Shown here piece by piece: positions 40,743 to 50,767 of a DNA stretch of 64,000 nt. The notes under the pieces were generated by a model. The model saw only the letters and a list, made by a program, of their open reading frames with translations, had not been told where the DNA came from and ran no database searches. Both the position numbers and the translations under genes were made by a program. Within the stretch, counting starts at the first letter, position 1; the number at the start of each line of letters is the position of its first letter. Source of the DNA: an uncultured Corynebacterium sp. (GTDB taxonomy: Bacteria; Actinomycetota; Actinomycetes; Mycobacteriales; Mycobacteriaceae); assembly GCF_946223165.1 (NCBI RefSeq), contig NZ_CAMIBP010000004.1, positions 62,001 through 126,000 of the forward strand, in the 5' to 3' direction.

Positions 40743-40857
40743 TATAAAATAGACTGGTCTGTAAATAATTCAGTCGGTCCGATCCGTCGGACGGAACCGC
40801 AGCTCGCCTCGAGTATTCCTGGGGTGAGGCGACAACCCACAAGGAGTGAAGGCGCCC
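40743..40857 (+). promoter_or_regulatory. promoter and structured leader of the his operon
   Basis: TATAAAAT at 40743-40750 supplies a strong -10 box, giving a leader of about 100 bases. Within it are a perfect inverted repeat GTCCGA-TCCG-TCGGAC (40777-40792) and a hairpin CGCCTC (40805-40810) / GAGGCG (40826-40831) that ends ten bases before AAGGAG (40841-40846). The second could hide or expose the ribosome binding site. I see neither a T-box core nor a run of His codons, so how histidine would be sensed is open. Confidence 0.6.
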
Positions 40858-42186
40858 ATGGCCATGCTCAAAGTAACCGATATGCGCGGCACCACCATGA
40901 CGACGACCGCGGTGCGCCGTGCCCTGCCGCGCGGCGGCGTCGACGTCGCCTCCGTCCTGCCCACGGTGGCGCCCGTCGTCGAGGATATTGCGGCCCGCGG
41001 GGCGGTCGCGGCGTTGGACTTCGGAGAGAAGTTTGACGGCGTGCGTCCTGCTGCCGTCCGCGTGCCCGCAGCCGAGCTGGCCAAGGCTGCCGATGCCCTC
41101 GCACCGCAGGTACGCGCAGCCATTGAAGAGTCCATCCGGCGCGTCCGCCAGGTCCATGCCGATCAGAAGCCGGAACCGCACACCACGACGCTCGGCCCAG
41201 GGGCCACGGTGACCGAGAAATTCGCCCCCATCGAGCGCGTTGGCCTCTACGTTCCCGGAGGCAAGGCCGTCTACCCGTCCTCGGTCATCATGAACACCGT
41301 CCCCGCGCAGGAGGCCGGTGCAATCTCTATGGTCGTGGCCTCGCCGCCGCAGAAGGAGTTCGGCGGCCTGCCGCACCCGACCATCCTGGCCACCTGTCAC
41401 ATCCTGGGGGTCAAGGAGGTGTGGGCCGTCGGCGGCGCGCAGGCGGTGGCCCTGCTAGCCTATGGCGACGATGCCCCCGCCACGGGCGAGGACGCACTGG
41501 AACCGGTGGACATCATCACCGGTCCTGGCAACATCTTCGTGACCGCGGCCAAGCGCTTGGTGCGCGGCATCGTCGGCACCGACGCCGAGGCTGGCCCAAC
41601 GGAGATTGCCATTCTGGCCGATGAGACGGCCAACCCGGTGTTCGTCGCCTACGACCTCATCTCCCAGGCTGAGCACGATCCGCTGGCGGCGTCCGTCCTG
41701 ATCACGGATTCCGAGGAGCTGGCAGCGGCCGTTGACGCCGAGGTTGAGGCCCGCTATCAGGTCACCGAGAACTCCGAGCGCGCCGCCGAGGCCCTGCGGG
41801 GTGAGCAGTCCGGCATCGTCCTCGTCGATGACCTCGAGGCCGGCATCCTGGTGGCGGACGCTTATGCGGCCGAGCACCTGGAGATCCACACCGCCCATGC
41901 TCGCGCGGTAGCCGAGCGTATCAAGCACGCCGGCGCGATCTTCGTGGGCGACTACTCGCCGGTGCCGCTGGGCGACTACGCGGCGGGCTCCAACCACGTC
42001 CTGCCCACCTCCGGTTCCGCCCGCTTTTCCGCGGGTCTGTCCACGCACACGTTCCTGCGGCCCGTCAACCTCATCGAGTACGACAAGGCCGGCCTGGCCG
42101 AGATTGCCGACGGCATCGTTGCCTTCGCCGACGCCGAGGCCCTGCCCGCGCACGGCGAGGCCATTCGAGCCCGCTTCGCCGACTAA
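40858..42186 (+). CDS. hisD: histidinol dehydrogenase
   Basis: Zinc enzyme that oxidises histidinol to histidine in two NAD-dependent steps. 442 residues, the normal length. Signature segments: [54 protein letters not shown] and [18 protein letters not shown], which carry the zinc and catalytic His/Glu residues. First gene of the his operon. The ATG at 40858 has AAGGAG 12 bases upstream; an in-frame ATG at 40864 is an alternative. Confidence 0.96.
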   Translation: MAMLKVTDMRGTTMTTTAVRRALPRGGVDVASVLPTVAPVVEDIAARGAVAALDFGEKFDGVRPAAVRVPAAELAKAADALAPQVRAAIEESIRRVRQVHADQKPEPHTTTLGPGATVTEKFAPIERVGLYVPGGKAVYPSSVIMNTVPAQEAGAISMVVASPPQKEFGGLPHPTILATCHILGVKEVWAVGGAQAVALLAYGDDAPATGEDALEPVDIITGPGNIFVTAAKRLVRGIVGTDAEAGPTEIAILADETANPVFVAYDLISQAEHDPLAASVLITDSEELAAAVDAEVEARYQVTENSERAAEALRGEQSGIVLVDDLEAGILVADAYAAEHLEIHTAHARAVAERIKHAGAIFVGDYSPVPLGDYAAGSNHVLPTSGSARFSAGLSTHTFLRPVNLIEYDKAGLAEIADGIVAFADAEALPAHGEAIRARFAD

Positions 42187-42236
42187 CGCCGCCGGCCGCT
42201 TACTCCCGCATACACCACCGACGATAGGAATCCTTC

Positions 42237-43370
42237 GTGACTTCTCCTTCCGAGTCTGCCTCTGCACGCAGCTGCGTGACGCTCGCTGATCTGCCGCTGC
42301 GCGACGAGTTGCGCGGCAAGTCCGCCTACGGCGCACCACAGCTCACCGTGGCCAACCAGCTCAATACCAACGAAAACCCGTACCCACCGTCCGAGGCGCT
42401 GGTCAACGAGCTGGTGCGCACCATTGAGAAGCAGGCCCATGAGCTCAACCGCTACCCGGAGCGCGACGCCGTCGTGTTACGCACCGCACTGGCGGACTAC
42501 ATCACGGGGCAGACCGGGGTGCCAGTCACGGTGGATAACCTCTGGGCGGCCAACGGGTCGAACGAGGTCCTCCAGCAGCTGCTTCAGGCCTTCGGCGGCC
42601 CGGGGCGCACGGCGCTGGGCTTTACCCCCAGTTATTCCATGCACCCCATCCTGTGCGCGGGAACCCAGACCCGGTTCATCGAGTGCCCGCGCGGTGAGGA
42701 TTTCCGGATCGATGAGGCCACCGCGCTGGCCGCCATCGCTGAGCATCAGCCGGACGTCGTCTTCGTGACCACCCCGAACAACCCGACTGGCGACGTCACC
42801 CCCATCGAGCTCGTGGAGAAGATCCTGGATGCCGCGCCGGGCATCGTCATCCTCGACGAGGCCTACATGGAATTCTCACCCTCGCCGTCATCGACGACCC
42901 TGCTGGCGAAGTACCCGACGAAGCTCGTGGTCTCCCGCACGATGTCCAAGGCCTTTGATTTCGCCGGCGGCCGCCTGGGCTACTTTGTCGCAGACCCCGC
43001 CTTCGTCGAGGCCGTCATGCTCGTGCGTCTGCCGTACCACCTGTCCGTGCTCTCTCAGGCCGCGGCCACCGTGGCGCTGCGGTTCAAGGAGGACACCCTG
43101 GGCACCGTGGCCAAGCTCTCGGCCGAGCGCGAGCGCGTCATGGAGTGCCTGGGAGAGCTGGGCTACTACGTGGTGCCCAGCGAGTCGAATTTTGTGTCCT
43201 TCGGCCGCTTTACGGATCCGCACGCGGCGTGGGAAGCCTTCCTCGAGCGCCAGGTCCTCATTCGCGACAACGGGGTGCCGGGCCTGCTGCGCGCCACCAT
43301 CGGCCTGCCGCACGAAAATGACGCCTTCCTCGCCGCCGCGGAACAGCTCACCGACTACATTTCGAAGTAA
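42237..43370 (+). CDS. hisC: histidinol-phosphate aminotransferase
   Basis: PLP-dependent aminotransferase of 377 residues. The PLP lysine is in [27 protein letters not shown], the phosphate-binding ANGSNEVLQ, and TTPNNPTGD are the family blocks. It converts imidazole-acetol phosphate to histidinol phosphate. The GTG is preceded by TAGGAA, 50 bases after hisD. It can in many actinobacteria also act on aromatic substrates; that is not evident here. Confidence 0.95.
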   Translation: MTSPSESASARSCVTLADLPLRDELRGKSAYGAPQLTVANQLNTNENPYPPSEALVNELVRTIEKQAHELNRYPERDAVVLRTALADYITGQTGVPVTVDNLWAANGSNEVLQQLLQAFGGPGRTALGFTPSYSMHPILCAGTQTRFIECPRGEDFRIDEATALAAIAEHQPDVVFVTTPNNPTGDVTPIELVEKILDAAPGIVILDEAYMEFSPSPSSTTLLAKYPTKLVVSRTMSKAFDFAGGRLGYFVADPAFVEAVMLVRLPYHLSVLSQAAATVALRFKEDTLGTVAKLSAERERVMECLGELGYYVVPSESNFVSFGRFTDPHAAWEAFLERQVLIRDNGVPGLLRATIGLPHENDAFLAAAEQLTDYISK

Positions 43371-43424
43371 CCTCGCGCCGTAGTACGTACGTGCCGCAGC
43401 GCCCAATCTATAAGGAACCCGCAC

Positions 43425-44027
<603 letters not shown>

Positions 44028-44031
44028 AGAC

Positions 44032-44199
44032 ATGTTTCTTGCCGTCTGGATCCTCTTTCTCGTCGCCGGCCTACTGCTCGGCGGCGCCTGGGCCGCCTAC
44101 CAGGCGGAATCAAAGTTCTGGACCGTCGTCGCCGGTCTGCTCGCCACCATTTCTGCCGCTGCCGCGGTCGCGTGGCTGATCTCTGAGATGGGCCAGTAG
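44032..44199 (+). CDS. small membrane protein of the his operon
   Basis: Protein of 55 residues with two hydrophobic helices (about residues 2-22 and 31-50). It starts four bases after the hisB stop and ends eight bases before the MFS gene. Its position matches the small orf described between hisB and the transporter in the C. glutamicum his operon. Function unknown; it may assist the neighbouring transporter. Confidence 0.65.
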   Translation: MFLAVWILFLVAGLLLGGAWAAYQAESKFWTVVAGLLATISAAAAVAWLISEMGQ

Positions 44200-44207
44200 G
44201 TGATTCG

Positions 44208-45554
44208 GTGACGCAGGACCCCGTCACTCCGGATCCCACCACGCGACCTGGCGCTGTGGGGACCCAGTCCCGCTTCAGCCTGTGGTCGGTCCGGGGCTAC
44301 CTAGCGACGCTCATCGCGTTGGCGTGTGCTTTCGGCGCGTGGTCGTTGCTGCTCCCACTGCTGCCCACCGCGGTGATTTCTGGAGGTGGCTCCGCCACCC
44401 TGGCCGGTGCCACGACGGGCGTGTTCATGCTCGCCACCGTCGCCACACAGGCCGTGACTCCGCGGCTGCTGCGTGCATTCGGCTACCGGCCAGTCATGGC
44501 GGCCGCAGCCTTTACCCTAGGCGTTCCGGCTCTGGGCCACATGCTGGGAATCGAGCCGGTGGTGGCACTGGGGTTTTCCGCCCTGCGCGGAGTCGGTTTC
44601 GGCGCGCTCACGGTGTCCCAGTCCGCGTTTATCGCGGAGATCGTCCCACTGCGTTTCTTGGGACAGGCCACCGGTGTCATGGGATTTTTCATCGGTGCCG
44701 CGCAGATGATCTGCCTGCCCGCGGGCCTGGCTATAGCTCAGCGCTGGGACTACGGCGCCGCCTACATGGTTGCTGCGGCTCTCGGCGGCGTGGGCATGGT
44801 CCTGTGCCTGCGCCTGCCAGCTTTGCGCCCGGCGGCATCGGCGGCAGCGGCGGCGCACGAGGAGACAGGGCAGGTAAGGACCGACGGTCGGACCACGCAG
44901 GGTGCGGAACGGCCCTATTTCTGGCGCCTCGTCCTCGTACCGGCGCTAAGCGTTACCGCGCTGTCGATGAGCTACGGCGTGATCTCTGCGTTCTTGCCGG
45001 CGGCGGTGCGCGGGATCGACGTGGAACGTGGCGTCGTTCTCGGCGGCGCGATGCTGGGCATCGTCGGCGGCGCATCAATGATGTCGCGCTACGTGGCCGG
45101 ACGCATCGCGGATCGCTCGGGGCGGCCCGGACAACTGATGGGCCCGGGGCTGGCGGTGGGCATCGGCGGCATGGCGCTGCTGGCCGCCGGGCTGAGTCTG
45201 GGGTGGAGCGTGTGGACGCTCGTGGGAGGCGCCATATTATTCGGCCTCGCTTTCGGCGTGGTGCAGAACGAGGCGCTGCTCGCCATGTTCGCCCGCGTCC
45301 AGCGTGGACAGCTCTCGGAGGCGTCGGCGGTGTGGAACAGCTTCTACGACGGCGGTACCGGCATCGGCTCGGTCATCCTCGCGGCGTTCGTGACGGGTAC
45401 CGCCACCGCAGACTACGCCAAGGCCTTCTGGGCGGGCGCCGCGCTCGTGGCCGGAGGCCTGGCGATGGCGCTGCTGGACGCCTATCTGGGCGCACACCGT
45501 GTCGTAGAGCGGGATAACATGAAGACACGTCTGAGCCGGTTGCGTAAGGTATAG
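44208..45554 (+). CDS. MFS transporter within the his operon
   Basis: Major facilitator of 448 residues with 12 hydrophobic helices; a long central loop (about residues 208-240, AAAAAHEETGQVRTDGRTTQ) separates the halves. The helix 4 to 5 segment SALRGVGFGALTVSQSAFIAEIVPLR and the half-two motif SRYVAGRIADRSGRPGQ are typical. Embedded between hisB and hisH, it is probably co-regulated with histidine synthesis. Export of histidine or an intermediate is possible, but inferred only from position. GTG start. Confidence 0.85.
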   Translation: MTQDPVTPDPTTRPGAVGTQSRFSLWSVRGYLATLIALACAFGAWSLLLPLLPTAVISGGGSATLAGATTGVFMLATVATQAVTPRLLRAFGYRPVMAAAAFTLGVPALGHMLGIEPVVALGFSALRGVGFGALTVSQSAFIAEIVPLRFLGQATGVMGFFIGAAQMICLPAGLAIAQRWDYGAAYMVAAALGGVGMVLCLRLPALRPAASAAAAAHEETGQVRTDGRTTQGAERPYFWRLVLVPALSVTALSMSYGVISAFLPAAVRGIDVERGVVLGGAMLGIVGGASMMSRYVAGRIADRSGRPGQLMGPGLAVGIGGMALLAAGLSLGWSVWTLVGGAILFGLAFGVVQNEALLAMFARVQRGQLSEASAVWNSFYDGGTGIGSVILAAFVTGTATADYAKAFWAGAALVAGGLAMALLDAYLGAHRVVERDNMKTRLSRLRKV

Positions 45555-45557
45555 CCC

Positions 45558-46196
45558 ATGTCGGAAAAGAAAAAGGTCGCACTCCTGGATTACGGTGCAG
45601 GCAACCTGCGTTCCGCCCACCGAGCGCTGGAGCGGGTGGGAGCCGAGGTCACTGTCACCTCCGACCCCAAGGTTGCTGTCGATGCCGAGGGCCTACTCGT
45701 CCCCGGCGTGGGTGCGTTTGCCGCCTGCATGGAGGGGCTCACTAAGGTTCACGGACCCCGCGTCATCGGGCAGCGCCTGGCCGGCGGGCGCCCCGTCCTG
45801 GGCATTTGCGTAGGCATGCAGATCCTGTTCGAGAAGGGTCGCGAACACGGAGTTCACGCCGCCGGCTGCGGCGAGTGGCCGGGAGTCGTGGAGCGCCTGC
45901 ACGCCGACGTACTGCCGCACATGGGATGGAACACCGTGGAGATTCCCGCCGACTCGGAGCTCTTCGCCGGAATCGAACCGGACGAGCGCTTTTACTTCGT
46001 GCACTCCTACGGCGTGCGCGACTGGACGCTACAGACCGAAATCACCACGCCGCCGAAGGTCACGTGGGCCGAGTACGGTGGGGATCGCTTCGTCGCGGCC
46101 GTGGAAAACGGCGCGCTGTGGGCCACCCAATTCCATCCCGAAAAGTCGGGCGACGCCGGTAGCACATTGTTGGCAAACTGGCTGAACACCCTGTAA
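45558..46196 (+). CDS. hisH: imidazole glycerol phosphate synthase, glutaminase subunit
   Basis: Class I glutamine amidotransferase of 212 residues. The nucleophile Cys is in [12 protein letters not shown]; the His-Glu pair is in [10 protein letters not shown]. It supplies ammonia to HisF, encoded two kilobases downstream. The ATG follows the MFS stop by three bases. Confidence 0.95.
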   Translation: MSEKKKVALLDYGAGNLRSAHRALERVGAEVTVTSDPKVAVDAEGLLVPGVGAFAACMEGLTKVHGPRVIGQRLAGGRPVLGICVGMQILFEKGREHGVHAAGCGEWPGVVERLHADVLPHMGWNTVEIPADSELFAGIEPDERFYFVHSYGVRDWTLQTEITTPPKVTWAEYGGDRFVAAVENGALWATQFHPEKSGDAGSTLLANWLNTL

Positions 46197-46222
46197 TACG
46201 CATTAATTCAAGGAGCACACTC

Positions 46223-46987
46223 ATGAGCTTTATCTTGCTTCCCGCTGTGGACGTCGTGGGCGGCCACGCCGTGCGCCTAGACCAGGGCGAGGCCGGTACG
46301 GAGAAGTCCTACGGTGAGCCCCTGCAGGCCGCACTGACCTGGCAGGAGCAGGGAGCTCAGTGGCTGCACTTCGTGGACCTCGACGCCGCCTTCAACCGCG
46401 GCTCCAACCACGAACTCATGGCCGACATCACCGCCCAGCTTGACATCCAGGTGGAGCTGACCGGCGGCATTCGCGACGACGCCTCGCTCCAGCGCGCCCT
46501 CGACACCGGCGCGCGCAGGGTCAATATTGGTACCGCGGCGCTGGAGAATCCGGCGTGGATTGCTCAGGTGCTGTCTAGGCATGCGGATAAGGTCGCTGTG
46601 GACATCGCCGTGCGCGAGGTCGACGGGGAGTGGCGCACCCGCGGCAATGGCTGGGTCTCCGACGGCGGCGACCTCTGGGAGGTCCTCGAGCGCCTTGATG
46701 CTGCCGGTTGCCAGCGCTTCGTGGTCACCGACGTCACCAAGGACGGAACGCTCGCCGGACCAAACGTTGAGCTTCTGCGCGAGGTGGCCGCCGCCACCGA
46801 CGCGAAGATTACCGCATCCGGCGGCATCGCCTCCCTCGACGACCTGCGCGAGCTCGCGCTCTACGAAAACGAGGGCATTGACTCCGCCATCATCGGCAAG
46901 GCGCTGTACGAGAGGCGCTTCACCTTGTCCGAGGCCTTGGCCGCCGTGGCCGAGGTGACTCCGCTGCCCCCGGAGGATGAGATCTAA
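46223..46987 (+). CDS. hisA: phosphoribosyl isomerase, histidine-specific (subHisA type)
   Basis: Beta-alpha barrel of 254 residues that isomerises ProFAR to PRFAR. It is a member of the actinobacterial PriA clade ([35 protein letters not shown] with both catalytic Asp). In bifunctional PriA the loop reads RGxGW with an Arg (Arg143 in M. tuberculosis) needed for the TrpF reaction. Here the sequence is TRGNGW, with Asn142 at that place. This is the substitution reported in corynebacterial subHisA, which has lost TrpF activity. So it should serve histidine only. AAGGAG lies before the ATG. Confidence 0.93.
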   Translation: MSFILLPAVDVVGGHAVRLDQGEAGTEKSYGEPLQAALTWQEQGAQWLHFVDLDAAFNRGSNHELMADITAQLDIQVELTGGIRDDASLQRALDTGARRVNIGTAALENPAWIAQVLSRHADKVAVDIAVREVDGEWRTRGNGWVSDGGDLWEVLERLDAAGCQRFVVTDVTKDGTLAGPNVELLREVAAATDAKITASGGIASLDDLRELALYENEGIDSAIIGKALYERRFTLSEALAAVAEVTPLPPEDEI

Positions 46988-47812
46988 ATGACTGCTTCGC
47001 TGGATCCGGCGGGCCTGCTGGCCATCGCCGAGGCCGCCGTGGACGGCGTGGAGGATACCTTCCGTGCCGGGCTGGGCGCCCGCCCTGCTCGCTTCAAGGG
47101 CGAGGGAGACTTCGCCACCGACATCGATCTCGCCATCGAGACCCAGCTGCGGCAGACTCTGACGCAGCTCACCGGGATTCGGGTCTTCGGTGAGGAATTC
47201 GGCGGCGCCGAGGCTGCGGACGGTTCCTACACCACGGAGGGCCTGGAGAACGAGACCGTGTGGGTCGTGGATCCCGTGGACGGCACCGCCAACTACTCGG
47301 CGGGCAACCCGATGTGTGGCATCCTCGTGGCGCTTGTACACGAGGCCAACCCGGTGGTTGCTGTGGCCAGCTTCCCCCTGCTCGGCCGCCGCGTGGCCGC
47401 GGCCGAGGGCGTGGCGCTGCGCTCGGTGGGAGGCCCCGCGGCCGGTTTTGGCGGCGGCGAGGATGCCTTGGGTTTTGAGGACTCCCGCGGCCACGTGGGC
47501 TGTTCCTCCCACCTGCGCACCGCTATCTACCAGCACCTGCGCCATACTGGTCTGCGCCCGCGCATGTCCGGCTCCGTGGGCCTGGATTCCGCGTTCGTCG
47601 CGCAGGGTGTCTTCGACGGCGCGCTCAATTTCTCCCAGCACCCATGGGACAACGCCGCGGGCGCCCTGCTGGTTAAGGCTGCCGGCGGCGTCGTGACCGA
47701 CGTGGACGGCAACGAGTGGACCGCACATTCCCGGGGTCTTGTAGTGGGCACCCCGCAGGTGCACGCGACGCTGCTCGATGCCATCCAGGCCGGCGCCGCG
47801 CGCGGTGCATAA
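46988..47812 (+). CDS. impA: inositol monophosphatase family protein
   Basis: Protein of 274 residues of the lithium-sensitive phosphatase family. The metal motif WVVDPVDGTANY is preceded by VFGEEFGG, and the second motif HPWDNAAGALLVKAAGG follows. It begins directly after hisA (TAA-ATG) and precedes hisF. This position is that of impA in C. glutamicum. Family members may act on inositol phosphates or on histidinol phosphate; the true histidinol-phosphate phosphatase, HisN, may be elsewhere, so a histidine role is not certain. Confidence 0.88.
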   Translation: MTASLDPAGLLAIAEAAVDGVEDTFRAGLGARPARFKGEGDFATDIDLAIETQLRQTLTQLTGIRVFGEEFGGAEAADGSYTTEGLENETVWVVDPVDGTANYSAGNPMCGILVALVHEANPVVAVASFPLLGRRVAAAEGVALRSVGGPAAGFGGGEDALGFEDSRGHVGCSSHLRTAIYQHLRHTGLRPRMSGSVGLDSAFVAQGVFDGALNFSQHPWDNAAGALLVKAAGGVVTDVDGNEWTAHSRGLVVGTPQVHATLLDAIQAGAARGA

Positions 47813-47875
47813 CACGCTTGCTGTGCGCATGCGCACGCAAGAATCACAGGATTAAACAGAAAGAAGGGTGGTCTC

Positions 47876-48673
47876 ATGGCACTGGCCGTGCGCGTGATCC
47901 CCTGCCTCGACGTCGATAACGGGCGCGTGGTCAAGGGAGTCAATTTTGAACATCTTCGTGATGCGGGGGACCCAGTCGAACTTGCTGCCCGCTACGACGA
48001 GCTGGGCGCCGACGAGCTCACCTTCCTTGACGTGTCGGCGTCCAAGGACGGCCGCGGCACGATGCTCGATGTCGTTCGCCGCACCGCGGACCAGGTGTTC
48101 ATTCCGCTCACCGTGGGCGGCGGCGTGCGCTCTGCTGACGATGTCCGCGAGCTGCTGCGCGCCGGCGCCGACAAGGTGTCCGTGAATTCATCCGTCATCG
48201 CCCGGCCGGAGCTCTTGCGCGAGCTGGCGGATATTTTCGGTTCCCAGTGCATCGTGCTTTCCGTGGACGCGCGCCGGGTGCGCGACGCGGACGGAGCCCC
48301 CGTCGGTCCCAGCGACGCATTCCCCTCGGGCTTCGAGGTAACCACCCACGGTGGGACGCGCTCGGCTGGATTGGATGCGGTGGACTGGGCCCGCCGCGGC
48401 GAGGAGCTGGGAGTAGGCGAGATCCTGCTCAACTCCATGGACGGCGATGGCACGAAGGAAGGCTTCGACACTGAGCTCATCACGCTCGTGCGCGCGGCGG
48501 TCCACGTTCCCGTCATCGCGTCGGGTGGCGCGGGCGCGGCGGAGCATTTCCCGCCGGCCGTCGCCGCGGGTGCCGATGCCGTCTTGGCCGCGTCGATCTT
48601 CCACTTCGGCGAGGTCTCCGTGGGCGAGGTCAAGGATGCCTTGGCCGCCGCCGGTTGCGAGGTCCGCCGATGA
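47876..48673 (+). CDS. hisF: imidazole glycerol phosphate synthase, cyclase subunit
   Basis: Beta-alpha barrel of 265 residues that uses ammonia from HisH to form imidazole glycerol phosphate and AICAR. The N-terminal [15 protein letters not shown] and the [16 protein letters not shown] segment contain the two catalytic Asp; [12 protein letters not shown] is the phosphate site. Its stop overlaps the hisI start (ATGA). AGAAAGAAGGGTGG precedes the ATG. Confidence 0.96.
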   Translation: MALAVRVIPCLDVDNGRVVKGVNFEHLRDAGDPVELAARYDELGADELTFLDVSASKDGRGTMLDVVRRTADQVFIPLTVGGGVRSADDVRELLRAGADKVSVNSSVIARPELLRELADIFGSQCIVLSVDARRVRDADGAPVGPSDAFPSGFEVTTHGGTRSAGLDAVDWARRGEELGVGEILLNSMDGDGTKEGFDTELITLVRAAVHVPVIASGGAGAAEHFPPAVAAGADAVLAASIFHFGEVSVGEVKDALAAAGCEVRR

Positions 48674-49098
48674 CGCAGACTTCTCCTCAGCACTTGTCCG
48701 ACAATCCTGCGGACTTCGAGCTCGATCCCACGATCGGCGCGCGGCTCAAGCGCAACGACGCGGGCCTCGTGCCGGCCATCGTGCAGGCGGATTCCGGCGA
48801 GGTGCTCATGATGGCGTGGATGGACGATCACGCCCTCGCGTACACGCTGGCGACGCGCCGCGGAACCTATTACTCCCGCTCCCGCAGGGAGTATTGGATC
48901 AAGGGCCTGACCTCCGGGAACGTCCAGGAGGTCCTTGAAGCCCGGCTCGACTGCGATGGAGACACCATTCTTATCACCGTGAAGCAGACCGGTGGGGCCT
49001 GCCACACCGGCGATCGCACGTGCTTTGATGCCGAGCAGCTACTCGCTCCCCCTGGCAGCGCGTCGTCCCCGGCAGGGGAGGAGGCCGCCCGTGGGTAG
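48670..49098 (+). CDS. hisI: phosphoribosyl-AMP cyclohydrolase
   Basis: Monofunctional HisI of 142 residues; no HisE part is fused, and hisE is not in this window. Conserved blocks: [28 protein letters not shown] and the zinc ligands in [26 protein letters not shown]. It opens the purine ring of phosphoribosyl-AMP. Translationally coupled to hisF. The last gene of histidine synthesis here, but the next gene overlaps it by eight bases. Confidence 0.95.
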   Translation: MTQTSPQHLSDNPADFELDPTIGARLKRNDAGLVPAIVQADSGEVLMMAWMDDHALAYTLATRRGTYYSRSRREYWIKGLTSGNVQEVLEARLDCDGDTILITVKQTGGACHTGDRTCFDAEQLLAPPGSASSPAGEEAARG

Positions 49099-49714
49099 GA
49101 AGTGTGGACCCCTGCTTATGGCGCTGGCGGCGCTGGGGCTGTGGGGCTCGGCTCGCATGACATGGATCGAGGCCACAGCCGACGACGACAAGTCCGGCAC
49201 CGCCACGCTCCCCATGACGGGGGCGGTGTGGTCCCTAGAGCTCACCGCCATCGCGCTGCTCCTGCTCGCAGGCGTCATCGCGGGCCTGGCCCTACGCCGC
49301 GGCGCGCGCCGCATCATCGGCATTGTCGTCGCACTGGCCTCCGCGGGGGTGGCCTGGCGCCCCGTGGAGCTGCTGACCTATGGAGCCGATGTGGCGCGCG
49401 CGCAGCAATTGCTACAGGCCGGGGACGCGAACTCTACCGCCGTCGACACGGTGTCTATCTCCTCGTGGGCCACCATCACGGAGGCCACCGTCCACTCCGC
49501 CGGCCCGTTGCTGGCCCTGGCTGCGGCGTCCTTGGGACTCGTGGGCGGCGTGCTGTTGGCTATGCGTCCAGGCGTGGATGGGGCCCGGTCCAATCGCTAC
49601 GAGACCAAGGCGGCGCGCCGTGCCAAGCTTGCCGAAGATCTAGAGACCTCGCAGGACTCCGGGCGCGTTATGTGGGACGCCCTGGATGACGACATCGATC
49701 CAACCGATCCGTAG
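49091..49714 (+). CDS. Trp biosynthesis-associated membrane protein (TIGR02234 family)
   Basis: Membrane protein of 207 residues with four hydrophobic helices (residues about 8-20, 44-66, 72-90 and 136-156). It matches the actinobacterial family found next to trpE and trpC, for example in mycobacteria. The GTG at 49091 lies within hisI and is preceded by GGGGAGGAGG, so it is expressed with the his operon. The C-terminus is basic then acidic ([29 protein letters not shown]). Function unknown. Its position supports a former trp cluster here. Confidence 0.78.
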   Translation: MGRKCGPLLMALAALGLWGSARMTWIEATADDDKSGTATLPMTGAVWSLELTAIALLLLAGVIAGLALRRGARRIIGIVVALASAGVAWRPVELLTYGADVARAQQLLQAGDANSTAVDTVSISSWATITEATVHSAGPLLALAAASLGLVGGVLLAMRPGVDGARSNRYETKAARRAKLAEDLETSQDSGRVMWDALDDDIDPTDP

Positions 49715-49864
49715 ACGGACTGCCGAACCGGAGCCTGCCCCGGGGTTCCGTTAACCTAAGGTTTTCCCTGCGGGGGCACCTGCGGTGGTACGCACGCGGC
49801 GCGATTTCTGTGACCGGCCCGGCGGCGGCTAGCCTTAAAGCAACCAGCCTGCAGGGAGGTGACG

Positions 49865-50719
49865 ATGTCCGCCGAGAATTGGGTCTCCCGCGCGCCCCGG
49901 TCGATTGGATTGGATCATATCGTCGCCGGCGTGCTCGCCGACGTGCAGGCGCGCGAGGCCCGCGTGAGCTTCCAGGAAATCAAGGCCCGCTCCCGCGCTA
50001 CCGACACCCCGCGTGATGCCCGCGCCGCCCTGCTCGCCTCCGGGTGCACCGTGATTACCGAACTCAAACGCGCGGTGCCGTACCGCGGCGAGATTTCCCA
50101 CCTGGCTACGCCCGCAGACATGGCCCGGCTGGGCCGCGAGCTCGAAGGCGTCGGCGTGCGCCTCCTCGCCGTGCAAACCGACCGCCGGCGCTTCCACGGG
50201 TCGCTCGAGGACATGCAGACCGTCCGCGAGGCCACCGGCGTGCCCATGATGTGCCGCGACATCATCGTGGATCCGTACCAAATTCACGAAGCGCGCTGTT
50301 ATGGCGCGGATGTCGTTCCCCTCCAAGTAGAGCTCATGGATCAGCCGCGGCTCGTCTCCCTCCTGGATCGCGTTGAGTCCCTCGGCATGACTGCGCTGCT
50401 GGAGGTGCGCACCCCGCACGAAGCTGATCGCGCTCTGGAAGCCGGCGCCTCCGTCATCGGCATCAGTGCGTGGTCCCTGGCATCGGATGCCCTCTACCGC
50501 CAGGCGTTTACGGAGATCGTCCCCGGCCTGCCCGAGGAGGTTATCAAGATCGCCGTGGGCGGCGTGGAGACCTCCCGCAATCTGCTCGACTACGCCTCGC
50601 AGGGCGCCGACGCCGTTGTTGTGGGCGAATCCATCGTTGCGGGCACCGATCCCACGGCCATCGCGCGGAGCCTCGTTGCCGTGGGCCAGCACCCCTCCTG
50701 CCCCTCACGCAAAATCTAG
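49865..50719 (+). CDS. TrpC-like protein, catalytically degenerate
   Basis: Protein of 284 residues, homologous along its whole length to actinobacterial indole-3-glycerol-phosphate synthase (TrpC): ITELKRAVP, RRRFHGSLEDM, IIVDPYQIHEAR, LGMTALLEV, GADAVVVGE and the C-terminal VAVGQHPSCP. Several catalytic residues differ. The LRKDF lysine (Lys110 of the Sulfolobus enzyme) is Arg in MCRDI. The NxRD motif (Asn180, Arg182) is ISAWSL. The ESG motif (Glu210, Ser211) is VGG. Glu51, Lys53 and Glu159 equivalents remain. It is therefore unlikely to be a normal IGPS, though it is full length and has GGGAGGTGAC before the ATG at 49865. It sits between the Trp-associated membrane protein and lgt. Confidence 0.85.
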   Translation: MSAENWVSRAPRSIGLDHIVAGVLADVQAREARVSFQEIKARSRATDTPRDARAALLASGCTVITELKRAVPYRGEISHLATPADMARLGRELEGVGVRLLAVQTDRRRFHGSLEDMQTVREATGVPMMCRDIIVDPYQIHEARCYGADVVPLQVELMDQPRLVSLLDRVESLGMTALLEVRTPHEADRALEAGASVIGISAWSLASDALYRQAFTEIVPGLPEEVIKIAVGGVETSRNLLDYASQGADAVVVGESIVAGTDPTAIARSLVAVGQHPSCPSRKI

Positions 50720-50767
50720 CGCCCCGATAGGTGCCGCCTGCCCCTCCATTTGGCAAACTAGGGGATT

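Noticed and set aside
40743..40857. T-box in the his leader
   Set aside because: No match to the GGTGGNACCGCG core, unlike the ileS leader where it is perfect.
46223..46987. Annotation as bifunctional priA
   Set aside because: The Arg required for TrpF activity is Asn, as in subHisA.
46277..47836. A 519-codon minus-strand frame within the his operon
   Set aside because: Mirror of hisA and impA; the sense genes have clear catalytic motifs.
49865..50719. Annotation as a functional trpC
   Set aside because: Substitutions at Lys110, Asn180, Arg182, Glu210 and Ser211 equivalents make normal indole-glycerol-phosphate synthase activity unlikely, although the homology is clear.
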